Notes: generated from the letters alone by a model not told the origin. A stretch of 64,000 bases of DNA from Phytophthora colocasiae (GCA_018806915.1 JAGKQI010000040.1:1116001-1180000), one strand, 5' to 3'; numbered from the stretch's first letter, positions 10,129 through 21,375 are shown. Made by a program: numbers and translations.

Positions 10129-11250
10129 ACCTCGGTTGTAGTTGGACCAATGCAGGAAAAAATGAAAGTGGCATCCCCAATTCTTTCAGACGTAGTCATG
10201 TTCTGTCCTTATAGATATTTCTCGGAGGTCTCTCAAAGTCTCTCAAACGTCGAAAGCATGTCGGCCAATCCTCAGAAATACCGTTTATCCTACTGTACTA
10301 GTTTTGAAGTCAAGTTGTCTTTTATCATTTAAAATTATACTTATACAGATTTTTGTCACTAGATCGCAGTGGAGTCCAATGGCTTGGATGATTCTACGTC
10401 TGTAAGCTCTTCTGTAGATTCCAATTCTAGTCTGGAAGACTAAAGATGTGGTGAACAACTTCAACGCTGCTATGAATCGTCACAAGCGCTACGTTGAGCA
10501 ATTGACGTTGCCTACACTTCACTATTCACTCTGGAATTATAAAGACGGATATTTCTTCGGGCCGATGCAGTTTGTGGCTGGATTATTGCCTGGAGTTGTG
10601 GTAGGCGTTGCTGTCACTCAGCAAGGGCAATTTCACTTTGAGCACAGACAAGTGGAGCCTCCATCGCTTTTCGGTAAATTGGCAAACTGGTGCAGTCGAC
10701 GAGCACCTGCGGCGGGTACGCCTTGGCATCCCATTCCGTTGCCGATGGACGAGTACAGCTACCTGATGCATCCTGCGACAGTTGAGGTCACGTGAGATTT
10801 AAGACAATAGGTCACGGAAGAATATGTGGAGACGTACGATGTACTACGCACGTGCTATGGTTGGCGTTTACCGACTCGAGTATAGTGAACTGATCTCGTG
10901 CAATATACTTACCTAGGATAGTAGAAATACATGTAGATTAATGCTCAACGTTCGTGTCATCTCAAAGTTAAAGGATAAATAAGCAGGTCGTTGTGTTTCG
11001 CTTTTTATATGTTTTTCTCTGCTGCTCCGTCGCTATAGGTCTATCTCCGACTGCGCTCTACACCTCTACGATCTCCAACTCGAGCAAGTACGACCTCGAC
11101 TCAAAAGCTTAAATTGTGAAGAGAGACGCGCTCGCATGCAAGCACCTCGCTGTCAGGTTGCGTTGCTGCTTGAGATCCAGCAACAGAGGTAGCTCTGATG
11201 AGCATCTATCTGACTCTTTCTTGAGAAACTCCAGCCAGATATGAGAACCA

Positions 11251-11760
11251 GTGAACGATAATACCAAACCTGATGTGGACATTGAGGTATCGTACGACGG
11301 TGCTGAGGCACTTTCCAACCGGGCTCTGGATGTAGCAGAAACATTCCCGAAGTTGCAGCAGATGATGACCGGCGACGTGAATGGGGCATTCCGAAACATA
11401 CCGATATCTGCTGATCATGTTGGTCGGTTTGCTGGTACGATACCCGAGTTGGGAATTTTGGTGATAGACTTGTGTTGTCCGTTTGGTTGGAAGAATTCAC
11501 CATCTTCCTATTGGACAGCAGGTGCTGCAATTGGTCATCTTTATGCCAATTCCGCACCGGAATGACAGCTACAACCAGCTCTTGCTCGTGAAAACTACGG
11601 GAAAATGTGGTGCGATGATCATATCTCTATCGAACCTGACATTGGCTCTCGTTTGGCTGAGGCAGAGATTGCTTTACGCTGTTCCATGGTGTCTGTTCTA
11701 GGGCCCAATGCATGCAATGAGAAAACGTTTTCCGGTTGGTTTACGCGGGGATAGCACTCG
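11251..11760 (+). pseudogene. Reverse transcriptase fragment (DIRS/Ngaro type)
   Basis: The conserved RT core is visible: DVNGAFRNIPI (the D of motif A), then CPFGWKNSPSSYW (motif B region), then MWCDDH, which takes the place of the YxDD catalytic box. A TGA at about 11563-11565 interrupts the frame between motif B and the WCDD box, and the frame shifts again near 11745. The WCDD variant occurs in tyrosine-recombinase retroelements as I know them, but here no full-length product can be made. Confidence 0.7.
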
Positions 11761-11779
11761 GATTGGATTGGGACCTGGA

Positions 11780-12562
11780 GGCTCTCACAGTTTCGGTGCC
11801 GGCAGCAAAAGTTTCGAAAGCTCTCCATCGCGCTTCGGACGTGTCCAAGCAGGTTACAACTACTCGTACGCAGCTTCAGAAGCTTTTAGGAGCTTGCGAC
11901 ACGTCGTTACTTGTATCCGACCTGCAACTTCGTTCTTTCAGCGTGTAGCTGCTGTCGCAAGAACGGCACCTCGTTTTGGATCTACAGAGGTCACGGAAGA
12001 TGTTAAGGAAGATCTCCGTTGGTTTACTGTCATTCTGGCAATTGGCCGACTAAACCGGATTCCGTTGTCACGTTTCGTGCGCAGAAACGAGTCAGACATT
12101 CACATTCAAATGGATGCTAGCGATCGGGGTTTGTGCGCACTATTATCTGCTCAGCAGCAATTTTTGCAGGTGGAGTTCAGTGACACTGAGCGGGATATGA
12201 TCGAGCGTTGCAATCGTGAGAGCAACATCGAATTTTGCATCAATGTTAGAGAGTTAATGAGCGCAGTATTCGCGGCGATCTGTTGGGGGAAGTTGTGGTC
12301 CAGATTGGATCACGATTCGGATATCCACGTTAAGTTTTGGATCGATAATACCTCTGCCGTAGCATGGAGCAACAAGAAGTCAAGCAGGAATAAGTTCGCT
12401 CAAATGCTGTTGCGGATCCTCGCTATTCACGAAGTGCGACATGGATTTTATACGACTGCATCTCTTGTTGCTGGAGCGGACAACACAATGGCGGATGCAG
12501 GAAGCAGGGTGTGGCAGTCGCCAACTTTGAAGGAGAAATTTTCTAATTTGTGTGTTGGATAG
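11780..12562 (+). pseudogene. RNase H domain of the same element
   Basis: One long open frame contains the RNase H signatures of DIRS-like elements: IHIQMDASDRGLCAL (first catalytic D), INVRELMSAVFA (the E) and VKFWIDNTSAVAW (second D), followed by VAGADNTMADAGSR near the end. It joins the RT part only after a frame change, so it is part of a broken polyprotein. The frame ends in TAG at 12560-12562. Confidence 0.75.
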
Positions 12563-12717
12563 ACGCAGGTTCTGATTCCGACAGGCTCGCGGAACCTCTC
12601 TCAGCTTTGGGAGCACTATTGCTAGCAGGGGCTTTAGCGCAGACTTCACGAAAGAGTTATACAAGGGCATGGTCTCAGTGGGTTGCATGGTGCGAAATGA
12701 TGCGCATGAGCCCGTGA

Positions 12718-13563
12718 TTGGCAGCAACAGACACTGACCGCAACGCCGAACAGCTCGGTGCATGTGCAGTCTACCTTTGGAAGTACGGAATGAACCGCAA
12801 GCGGGTGGGAAATACCTTTTCTACAATTTGCACAAAACTGTGTGCAGTGCGGTGGTATCACCGTAATACAGCAGGGTACGATCCGGGTGTGAACGCTAGT
12901 CACGCTATCTTGTTACGCGGAATTCGTCGATTCACTGATTCGGTGGTTAAACAGCAGCCCCTATCTGCTCGGCTTCTCCTTTCAATTTTTGAAGATTTGA
13001 ATACTAAGAAGCCTCACCATCAATTTCTTTGGGGTGGGCTCCTGTTAGGATTCATCGGAAAGCTGACCCACAATTACGTTTTACGGCTTTCTGGTATACA
13101 GTTCTTCAATCGAAACGAACAAGTCGTATCCCCAAAACAGGCAGAAGTGGTGGGTATTACACTCAACGGAGCGAAAAATAATCAGTTCGGACGCGAGGAA
13201 GTCAGATTTCATTTCAAGTCAGGTGATGGTTTACTTTGCCCTGTTCGAGCAGCGCGCTGGATTATGAAGGCAGCAATTACACTTGGAACACAAGGATGTG
13301 AACCCGCACTATCAGTGGGAGGTGGTGGAATTACCTAGAACGAAGTCGCCAGCGTCATTAAGAGCGCGGCTAAGCGGCTCGGGCTGGATCAGGCCAGGTT
13401 TTCCACACACTCGGTGCGCATCGGAGGAGCCACAGCTTTGCTGAACGCGGGCACGGATCGTTTGGTTATCAAAATCATGGGACGGTGGTTGTCAAACGCA
13501 TTCGAGGAGTATCCCGTGTTATCGGCTAAGGGATCAGCAGGTCTCTCCTGTCAAATGTGCTGA
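12718..13563 (+). pseudogene. Tyrosine recombinase of the DIRS/Ngaro-like element
   Basis: The catalytic module is recognisable: an upstream Arg region (KLTHNYVLRLSG), the HxxR box in HSVRIGGATALLNAG, then IMGRW and the candidate nucleophile in FEEYPV. A TAG at 13336-13338 separates the N-terminal part from the catalytic HxxR part. The enzyme would integrate circular cDNA without target duplication. With the stop it is presumably inactive. Confidence 0.75.
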
Positions 13564-13683
13564 AGAGGTTAGAAATCAAGACGACGGTGCGAGTACTGAG
13601 CGGCTAAATTGTCTTGGGGTGCCGCCACGCCACGCCCCGGTGTGGCAAGATTGAACTCAAGAATTTGCCCCAGACACGGCATT

Positions 13684-13934
13684 GTTGGAAATTGAAGGTT
13701 GCCGAGGATACAGGACAGCAAAGCTAGTCAGGTAGAGGATGAAAGCGTAGTTTCCCGATGTCGTTATAAGTCTATAGATAGAATCGGCGAGAGATCGAAG
13801 AGCACGCACTGTTGCAACATGTGAAGTGCATAGGGGTGTCGCGAAGAGAAGACCAGTCAGTGAGGTAGGAAGGAAATTAAAAAGTGCCATTAACGGTTAG
13901 GCGCTTACTCTGCTCACTAAGTTCTCGTTACTCA
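13684..13934 (-). repeat. Copia LTR (3' LTR of the minus-strand element)
   Basis: On the minus strand the segment starts TGAG and ends CCAACA. It directly follows a purine-rich tract (GAAGGAGGGC) that could prime plus-strand synthesis, and it lies downstream of the copia RNase H. About 125 bp of it (13684-13815) recur in inverted orientation at 20549-20672. The ends are inferred from the TG...CA rule and the purine tract. No matching 5' LTR was found upstream of 15960. Confidence 0.6.
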
Positions 13935-14199
13935 GCCCTCCTTCTTACGCCACCTGTCCAGAACGTCATTCGAGCAGTCATCTCGCGTCACTCGAGCAGT
14001 TATCGCCCTTTGCCAATGCAGTAAGCCTTACAGCCGGCTCTCGTTTCACTCACAGCAAGTTTCGCTCACCCGCTGTCCACGCTGGTCAGTAGCAGAGGCC
14101 ACAAATGAAAAATTCAGTCATCATGGTCGCTCTCCGATTCCAATGTCGGTCGAGCTCCACTTCAACGTCGCACCGTCAGTTGGCTGCGGTTTTGCGAAC

Positions 14200-15960
14200 T
14201 TAAACAGCCTCTCTCAAAGTCGCAGCCACTTGAGAGACGTGTAGCTGTTCACGAAGACGTGTGAAGGTCACGCGTTGGAGAGGCTTCGTCAGAATATCTG
14301 CGAGCTGTTGCTGAGTCGGGCAGTAGTTGACCTTGACATCACCACGCTTGATTACGTCTCTGATGAAATGGTAACGCACATTTATGTGCTTGCTGCGCGA
14401 GCTTGTTATCTCGTTCTCCATCGACTTGATAGCCGACTGATTGTCCACTTGCAGCGTGATGGTGCGGTCCTTCGTCCACAGGCCGATTTCCACTAGAAGC
14501 TGCTTGATCCACACAGCGTCCTTGACCGCCATAGCTGCAGCGATGTACTCAGCTTCCATGGTTGATAACGCGACTGACGTTTGCTTCTTTGAAGCCCAAG
14601 CAATCACGATACCGTTGATCATGAGCACACAGCCTGAGACCGACTTAGCATCAGTCGCATCTCCAGCCTAGTCCGCATCGGAGTAGATCGTTGCAGACCA
14701 TTTGCAACCTGTTCCTTGTCCGGCCTTGAAGAAGAGGCCAAACGAAGATGTCCCACGAAGGTAACGCAGTATGCGCTTCACGCCACGCCAGTGACTCCCA
14801 CGGGGAAAAGCGACAAATCTCGCCAGGTAGTTCACAGCCGCAGTAATGTCGGGTCGTGTGCAGTTGGAAATCCATAACAAAGAACCGATGGCCCTTCTCA
14901 TTATGCTCGATTGCTCCAGTACCACATCATCGTCAAATGCCCTCGAAGTCTCCATGGGAGTGTGAACTGGTTTGGACATAGCCATCTCAAAGTTCACCAG
15001 TACCTCTTTGATTGTATCGCGTTGATGTAGGAAGATGCCGCTGTCATCACGCTCGATGCAGATCCCAAGGCACTTGGTAGCGTCGCCCATGTCTTTGATG
15101 TCGAACTTCTGTCCAAGCTGATACATAACCCAGTCACTGTCAGCATCATCCTCGCCCACGAGAACAACATCGCCGTTGCGGCGACAACTGTAGAGACACG
15201 GGTCCAGTTTGCTGCGTGTGAAACCCAACTTCAGCAGGAACTTGTTAATCTCCTTGTTCCACAACAGTCCACTTTGCTTCAGTCCATACAGGCTTTTGAC
15301 GAGAAGCCAAGCTATCTCACTCGAGTCTGGTGCGCCCTCAGGAGGGGTCATTAAGATAGGGCAATCTAAATTTGCTTTAACATAGGCGTTAGGCACATCG
15401 CCCTGGCGGAGTCTTCGTTGCCATTGTGCAGCCAATGTTGCGAGAAACCTCAGGCTGGTGAGCTTGAGTACCGGCGAATACGTCTCCTCAAAATCAATGC
15501 CAAATCGCTGAGAAAAACCACGCGCCACCAGCCGAGCCTTGAACCGTTCCAGTTCACCGCGCGAGTTGAACTTAATCTTGAACACCCACTTCGATGAAAT
15601 CATGTTCTCGCCTACAGGACGGCGAACCACTTCCCAAGTGCCGTTTGCCTGTAGGTCTTGAAGCTCCTTCTCGATTGCGGCCTTCCATTCGGGCCACTCA
15701 GGCTGCTGCTTCGCCTCAGCGATGTTGCGAGGTGTAACCTTTGCCGCCATGGCAGATGATAGCAACAGTGTTGCCGGTTGTCCTTCGACTTCCTCTATCA
15801 GTTCCTTCGCCAGCGAGAACTCATCAGTCTTCATTCTCCTGCGAGCACCAAAGACGCGACGAAGTGCAGCAGCACTGATGGGACTTCCAGCGTATTCATC
15901 TTCTCCGCTGTCACTTGACCCGTCGGCATCCTTAACCCACCAGCGACCGCTGTTATCCCA
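14200..15960 (-). pseudogene. Ty1/copia reverse transcriptase and RNase H, truncated
   Basis: The frame 15834-14668 carries copia RT: KWVFKIKFNSRGELERFKAR, ARGFSQRFGIDFEETYSPV, LYGLKQSGLLWN and QKFDIKDMGDATKCLG. After a TAG at 14668-14670, which replaces the Trp of the usual DADWAG phrase, the same frame continues to 14200 with the RNase H part (STMEAEYIAA, VDNQSAIK, RSKHINVRYHFIRD, LADILTKPL). The YVDD catalytic box expected between GDVVLV and DDADSDW is absent, apparently by a short in-frame deletion. Gag, protease and integrase are missing; similarity fades at about 15960. The locus is a dead, 5'-truncated copy. Confidence 0.85.
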
Positions 15961-16262
15961 GCTTTGCTGGGATAAGTTTTATATAGAAATTTGTATGCTA
16001 TGGGGGTAGGGAAATCAATGTTCCCATCGGTCTGGAGTGTCACCACCTGCTTTCGCTTACTTTTTGCTTATTGGTCAGTAGTATCCAATCAGAGTTGAGA
16101 TAAGCTTCTAATAGTGAGGTCTGTCAATGGACTTGGCGAAAAAACCTTGTCGTAATTCGGAGTAGCCGCCCAAAATCACGAAAATAATCTCTACTTTTAG
16201 ACTATCTATTACAAAAAATTTAGGAACGCAAAATCATTCCTCGGCATCTATCCCCGCCCAGT

Positions 16263-17195
16263 ATGAGCACGCTGAGGAACATCTTCTCGGAACTGCAGCT
16301 GGAAAAGCGCAAGAAAATACGGCTGAGCCCGCGCAGAGCAAAATGTTCGCCAGTTCGTGAACAACCCTCAACGTCCGCTTGGGGCGATGACAGCGACAAC
16401 GAGATTCAGGCGCCCGTGGAGGAGGCTGTTGTCGAGGAGGAAGAGGGAGAAGAAAAGGACAGTGAGAGTGAGAGCAAAGAGGAGGAAGAGGAAGGGACGG
16501 AGACGCCTACTGTTGCGGCTCCCAAGAAGGCGGCGGTTCCGGCTTGCACACTCTCCAAAAAGGAGAAGAAGGAGCTGGAGATGAAGCTGCTCTGGTCGAT
16601 CTCGGCATCAAGGCTATACAACGGGTACGTTAGCAGCTTTATCCCCAGTTCAGTGTCCTTATCTAACGTTATCTCGTCTTGATTCCAGACTAGCCACGCA
16701 GACGGTGAAGATACTCTGCTACGACTGCTGACGGCTGTAATTGGTGGCACTACTGCAGCTCTGGCCCTTGCTGCATTGGATAGAGCCCTTTGTGTGTCGG
16801 ATGTGGAGCCTGCCAAGCAGCAGGAGGACAGCGCCCACAGGAAAGAGCACCAATGCATCTACCTTCGCGGTCGATTCACAGTGTTTCGAGCAGTGGTGGC
16901 GCCCCAGATCGCTATCGTCGGGTACAATCCTCGACGCTATTTGTCGTGTCAAGCTGAAGCGACGGTGAACATCTCTACAGTAGTCTCTACCCAAGAGCGA
17001 ACAGACAAAGAAAATAAGAGAGGACGAACGCTTTTACGTCCTGCTCGAGCGAAAAAAGCCACTACATCAACGTTGACAAGGAAGCGTTGGCTCGGAGTGG
17101 AGAAACTAATGCTGCACCGGTTTCCTGTGGGGAGTGCAGTAGTAACGAGAAAATTTTGCTGTCAAGGGGTGGAGAATATGGCAGATCTATCTTAA
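16263..17195 (+). pseudogene. Acidic coiled-coil gene with one intron, frameshifted
   Basis: An ATG at 16263 opens a frame with a basic N-terminus (FSELQLEKRKKIRLSPRRA), a long Glu/Ser-rich acidic stretch and the phrase LSKKEKKELEM. Just after that phrase the more protein-like text switches frame (ALVDLGIKAIQR) and reaches a consensus donor at 16624. The intron 16624-16689 ends in AG, and the new frame continues in phase through an Ala/Leu-rich helix to 17195, where it meets the retroelement. One frameshift near 16580 therefore separates two halves of what was probably a two-exon gene. I do not recognise the family. The 3' end is probably replaced by the inserted element. Confidence 0.45.
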
Positions 17196-20100
17196 AGCAC
17201 AGCGCTCTTTCATTGAGAGAAGACCCGGATAAGGAGGCTTTATCGAAGGCACGATTGAAAGCCCTAGTGTTGGCCTCTGGGAATGACAAGTCGTGAATAA
17301 TACGAGCATCCACAGTCAAATCGACCTCTCCCTTTTCTACGGCTCCGAATGGACTGCAAGTTATACCTTCCAGTGTAGGTAGAAGATCCAAATCAAGGAT
17401 GAGATATCGGTTGGCATCTTGCCCCGCGCGGAGATGTTTAACAATAATATTTAGAGCGCGCTTGGCAGATCCGTGGTTCGCCGGTGGTTTGTCTTGTCGC
17501 TTGAATGGTGCTTTCCACTCTGGTTCTACGCCATGATGCACAATAGAATGCCACCGTGAACGGTATCGATACTTTTTCCAGGATGTGTCACTTGTAGGAA
17601 TTTCAAGAGCTTTGTTGGGTCTAGAGTCCAAGCTTGTTTCTCCTCGTAGTAAATGGACGAACTCTGGTATTTGACATCCAGACCGACGAAAAAATGTGCT
17701 ATACACTGCTTGTTTTTGCCTGTCAATCAAATACTAGGGGTTTCTGTCTAAATCTACAGACACCGGCGTTAGCTGTGGTGGTGACAGTCCCTGTCGAGCT
17801 AGAGCCCGGTTGAGTTCTGCCGTGGCATACTGCAAATTTAATTCTGCTAGGCGCTGTCGCGCTAGAAGGGTTTTCTTGAAGTGCAGTCGTTTCTGAAGAA
17901 TACATTCCTTGGGATCTGGTACATCGGTGATGGTAGCGCCAGGTATTTGGCCATGCGAATCTTTGTCAGACGCCGATGACCCGTTGGGAAGTGGTCGAAC
18001 TGCCATATCCGTAATCGATCTAACATGTCTGGGCTCTGCGTTAGCCAAAATGGATGGAGTTTTCTTCGTCTGGAGAATTTTTGACGGACTGACTCGGTAA
18101 TTTCTCTTCTTCACGTTGCGAGGGCAGACTCAAACGTTTTACCTCACTGGGTGGCCTAGGCTGGGACCTCCTTTCAAGTGTCCACTGACTGAGTGAACCA
18201 AGGCACGTCTTCTTCGAGACATTCCGCAGGTTGAGTGGCACAAATGTGGACGGTCTCGAGAGCTTTCGCTGGTCGAGCGGCCCGGAGGTGGACGGGCTTG
18301 CTGATTTAATTCCAACAAGCGGTCCGATAGCGGGTGAAACTGTACTCCTGGATTGAGCTGTCCGCGTAAGACGTTGAGGTTGTATCCCGTCCAGTAGTAT
18401 GAGTTTACCAGAGGAGTTCGCTCTACTCCCGCGAACATGTCGTCGACATGTGCAGGTCCTTTGCCTTTGGGATGACCAGACCTAGATTCGTTCCCCGGCT
18501 CCATCACTTCATGTCTACTGACACACCACCGTAGTTCTTTTCAATGAATTCGCGCACAATGTCAGGCAATGTAGCCGGCTTGAAATGGCAAAGATGTTTT
18601 ATCAAACAGTTCCAATTCTTCCCTTTGCAACCTTGAACGGACAGGAAACGAAGACATATCTCCTTCTTGCCTTGTTTAGGCAGGGCATTACGGACTTCAA
18701 TTGGTATTGACACTCTCTTGTTCACTTCTGAACCACGGTTGGGCCTGTCCGAGCGCACCAATGTTGTTTTAGCAGTTCTAACAGCCGAGATTATGTCCTG
18801 ACGGAGGATCAATTGATGTACTCGCACAAAGGACTCATGAGATGCGCTGAAATGACTCTTGATTGTCGAGGCTTGCTGCCAATCATCATCAGCAACATGT
18901 ACTCTAAACAATTCCAACTGGTCATCGATCCACGCAGTTACTCCCGCCAGTGCTTCTGTAGAGGTCGGCACCTCAGTTACACGTAGCTCACTGAGAAAGG
19001 CTGCCACGGCATTTAACATTTCATGGACGACAGGTTGATAAAGGTGGCGTGTGATATTACACAATGCTTCCACGGCACCAACAATAATAGAGAAACTTGT
19101 CGCATCGGGTGCAACGGGTAATGTGTTCTTCTTTGAGAAATTGCTCATATCGCTCTTTCTAACCAGGAACCTCTTCTCCAGTTCCGTCACACGACTGAAG
19201 TGCAAGATGGACAAGCCTCTCGTACCGAAATCCCAACAAAATAAGCCTCGTAGGACAGCAGGGTGTGGAAAGAAGCCAAACTTTCTCCAAGATACCTGCA
19301 CATATTCCACAAATCGTTGGGCTGTCATTGACGCGTACTTACCGTTTACGAGAGTGAGATGGATTGAATTCTGCAACCCGGAGGGTTGAAATTGAGTATT
19401 TCCGGTACTCCTATCACCACGTCTTGATACTAGTTGAATGGAGCTACCAGGCCCTTCTGTCGTCGCTCTATGAAGCGAGATCAATTGATCAACGTCTTGC
19501 ACACTTCCGCGACGGCCTTGTATTGGTGCGAATTCCGTGGGTGATCGACTAGCTGCTGGAACCGACTCTAGCTTGCTATTTGCGAGACGCCTACGCTTAG
19601 ATTCAGGATGATCGGTTGTACGAGTAGGTCTCTGTGATTCTTTACTTTGGTCATTCGATCCAACGTCGTCATCGGAATCGCTGAGGCCGTCACCCAAAAC
19701 GAACTCAGAATCGAGGGTTGGAGAACGCCGTGCAGGAGCATCTGACTCGGTTTGATTGGAAGCTTCATCAAATATCGAGTCACCAAAGACCACACCAGTA
19801 GGTGCCGTTCGACCCCCTTCCTTATAGAACACGTAATCTAATTTGTTCCGTACGGCTACTTGAAAAATCTCAAAGCTCGATATATCCAGCAAAGGTAGCA
19901 TTCTTGATTCGTCAATCTGTTTACCATCGAGATCGCCCAGTAAAATTTTTGGATCGCGGGTAGCTGTTACGCCAATGCCATTGAATTTATTGTACACATT
20001 CTTGTGTAGCTGCATCATCCCCTGCAACATCACGAGACTTGTACTTCGGCCTCTGCAAGGTTGTAATGCATAGATCTCAACGGCTATGTCTTGAGTCAAC

Positions 20101-20445
20101 ATTGGGTTATACACAATAACTGTGTCATCACCGCCAAAGTTGACGTCTAGTTGCCCTTGTTTCTGATCGATATCCCAACGGTAACCAACGACCAGCCCAT
20201 AATCCCACACGCGAGCACCTCCTTTGCGAATACGTGCGGTGCATATCACACGACAAAAGTGCCGGCACCATCTAATGCTTCACCTTCTGTCACCGCTCGA
20301 GGGAGGATTTCCGCTTCGGATAACTCAACTGTCTGCATCGCTTCATCCACCCATCTTCCACTAGCAACCAGTCTAACCCTCACGTTTCCGTTCTGGGGGC
20401 AGCTTCGACCTTTCCGTACGCAAACCCAACAACGTTGAAGACCCC
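17062..20445 (-). mobile_element. Second DIRS/Ngaro-like element, gag and 5' half of pol
   Basis: The element runs leftward on the minus strand. Gag-like ORF: 20249-18504 (581 codons), with an N-terminal extension visible in another frame to about 20445 (GRWVDEAMQTVELSEAE). Its TGA overlaps the ATG of the next frame (TGATG at about 18505). Pol-like frames follow at 18507-18139, 18114-17734 and 17730-17062, with stops and shifts between them. The last carries the RT N-terminal region (HGVEPEWKAPFKRQD, SPFGAVEKGEVDLTVDARII, HDLSFPEANTR). It breaks off before the RT catalytic core at about 17062, next to the acidic pseudogene. Confidence 0.65.
18504..20249 (-). CDS. Gag-like ORF of the minus-strand DIRS/Ngaro-like element
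   Basis: This is a single open frame of 581 codons with no ATG at its annotated beginning; a frameshift near 20245 separates it from N-terminal coding text. A central region (about residues 210-270) is rich in S, D and R. The last third contains helical segments and a Cys/His tail (CLRFLSVQGCKGKNWNCL and KHLCHF) that resembles a CCHC-type nucleic-acid-binding finger. Position upstream of an RT fragment and overlap with the next frame support a Gag role. I know of no closer match. Confidence 0.5.
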   Translation of the reverse strand: MICTARIRKGGARVWDYGLVVGYRWDIDQKQGQLDVNFGGDDTVIVYNPMLTQDIAVEIYALQPCRGRSTSLVMLQGMMQLHKNVYNKFNGIGVTATRDPKILLGDLDGKQIDESRMLPLLDISSFEIFQVAVRNKLDYVFYKEGGRTAPTGVVFGDSIFDEASNQTESDAPARRSPTLDSEFVLGDGLSDSDDDVGSNDQSKESQRPTRTTDHPESKRRRLANSKLESVPAASRSPTEFAPIQGRRGSVQDVDQLISLHRATTEGPGSSIQLVSRRGDRSTGNTQFQPSGLQNSIHLTLVNGKYASMTAQRFVEYVQVSWRKFGFFPHPAVLRGLFCWDFGTRGLSILHFSRVTELEKRFLVRKSDMSNFSKKNTLPVAPDATSFSIIVGAVEALCNITRHLYQPVVHEMLNAVAAFLSELRVTEVPTSTEALAGVTAWIDDQLELFRVHVADDDWQQASTIKSHFSASHESFVRVHQLILRQDIISAVRTAKTTLVRSDRPNRGSEVNKRVSIPIEVRNALPKQGKKEICLRFLSVQGCKGKNWNCLIKHLCHFKPATLPDIVREFIEKNYGGVSVDMK

Positions 20446-20548
20446 TGGTTTGAGATAATAATAGGTTGCCGTCATAATTGGTGGTTACCCGAGAAGGTTT
20501 CCTTGGAGGCTCTTATCTGCGGCGCGGAGAAATCGAGAATGAGCGACA

Positions 20549-20672
20549 CTTGTGCGTGCTCTTCGATCTCCCGCCGATTCTATCTATAGACTTACAACGG
20601 CATCGGGAAACTACGCTTTCCTCCTGTACCTGACTAGCTCTGCTGTCCTGTATCCTCGGCAACCTTCAATGT
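20549..20672 (+). repeat. Inverted fragment of the copia LTR
   Basis: About 125 bp match the segment 13684-13815 in opposite orientation, from GTGCGTGCTCTTCGATCT to CGGCAACCTTCAAT. It lacks the LTR's other half and any internal sequence, so it is a truncated solo LTR or a separate insertion. Confidence 0.7.
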
Positions 20673-20689
20673 AGTGTGTTAGGCAGCAA

Positions 20690-21375
20690 GTACAAGTCTT
20701 TACTATCCCAATCGTCCACAACTTGAATGTGGTCTCGAGTCAGATTTGAGTAGCCCAAAGCCATGCAAGCATCGAAGATATTGTCGATTGCTTTCGAAGA
20801 CTTCATCACGACTCGAGTAGTTTCATCTAATTCGTCCGAGATCGAGCCAACTCGACGTTTCTTCAGTCTGTAGCCATGTACTGCTGCTCCGGCAGAATCT
20901 TGAGAATAACAATAGAACCAGGTGCTGCGAACAAATGCTTACGAGTCTTCGTTCGTAGAAATGTCCGATACGTAGATGTAGCTCAAATGGTAGAGCGCTC
21001 GCTTAGCATGCGAGAGGTACAGGGATCGATACCCTGCTTCTCCAGGCGTGTGTAGTATAGTGGTCAGTACCTCACCTTTTGAAGTGATCACACGGTCAGG
21101 ATACAGCACATCGTTCATTCCAATGATCTGCAAAGGTCCAAGCGTTGGGAACGACGCGAAAAGTCAAGTTGTCTACTAGTAAATAAGCACGTCGATCTTT
21201 GATCCTGGTGGGGTGGTGCTTAAAAGCTTCAGATAGAGCTTGAATTACTGTGACAATAGCTACCATGGGTAGAAGATTTTACCCAAAACAAAGAATGAAT
21301 TTTCTTTCAAATCACTTCGTATTGCCCAAGGAAGTTGCAGACGTAGCAACAAACCGAGCCATTCATTTTTGCGGC
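20690..21375. other. Gap with only tRNA-like sequence
   Basis: Apart from the tRNA-Ala-like sequence I see no gene. A second tRNA-like segment follows immediately at about 21046-21115. The 3' flank of the left Crinkler locus begins near 21280. Confidence 0.4.
20972..21044 (+). tRNA. tRNA-Ala(AGC)-like, degenerate acceptor stem
   Basis: The D arm (GCTC...GAGC), the anticodon arm CTCGC-TTAGCAT-GCGAG with anticodon AGC, the variable loop and the T arm CAGGG-ATCGATA-CCCTG are all perfect. The acceptor stem has mismatches at pairs 2:71 and 6:67. The usual Ala identity pair G3:U70 is replaced by A3:U70. This suggests a tRNA pseudogene. No Pol III terminator run of T is obvious directly downstream. 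Confidence 0.6.

Larger units (their letters stand above)
10448..13563 (+). mobile_element. DIRS/Ngaro-like tyrosine-recombinase retroelement, degenerate
   Basis: Three enzyme modules occur in the order expected for DIRS-type elements: reverse transcriptase (about 11251-11760), RNase H (within 11708-12562) and tyrosine recombinase (12718-13563). No LTR or DDE integrase accompanies them. The frame changes several times and there are in-frame stops, so the element is dead. A segment at 10448-10795 is open but not recognised and may be the divergent 5' part. The boundaries are approximate because I could not find the split or inverted terminal repeats. Confidence 0.7.

Noticed and set aside
10448..10795. 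115-codon ORF as an independent gene
   Set aside because: It starts at GTG, lacks a motif and lies just upstream of a broken retroelement; it is more likely part of that element.
16700..17000. Resemblance to the SWIM-domain protein ZSWIM7
   Set aside because: An Ala/Leu-rich helix followed by a short Tyr/Cys segment is suggestive, but the CxC...CxH zinc pattern is not visible. Too weak to name.
21046..21115. Second tRNA (Gln- or His-like) right after the tRNA-Ala-like sequence
   Set aside because: The D-arm region GTATAGTGGTCAGTAC looks real, but the anticodon loop has eight bases and the T arm and acceptor stem do not pair. At most a fossil.
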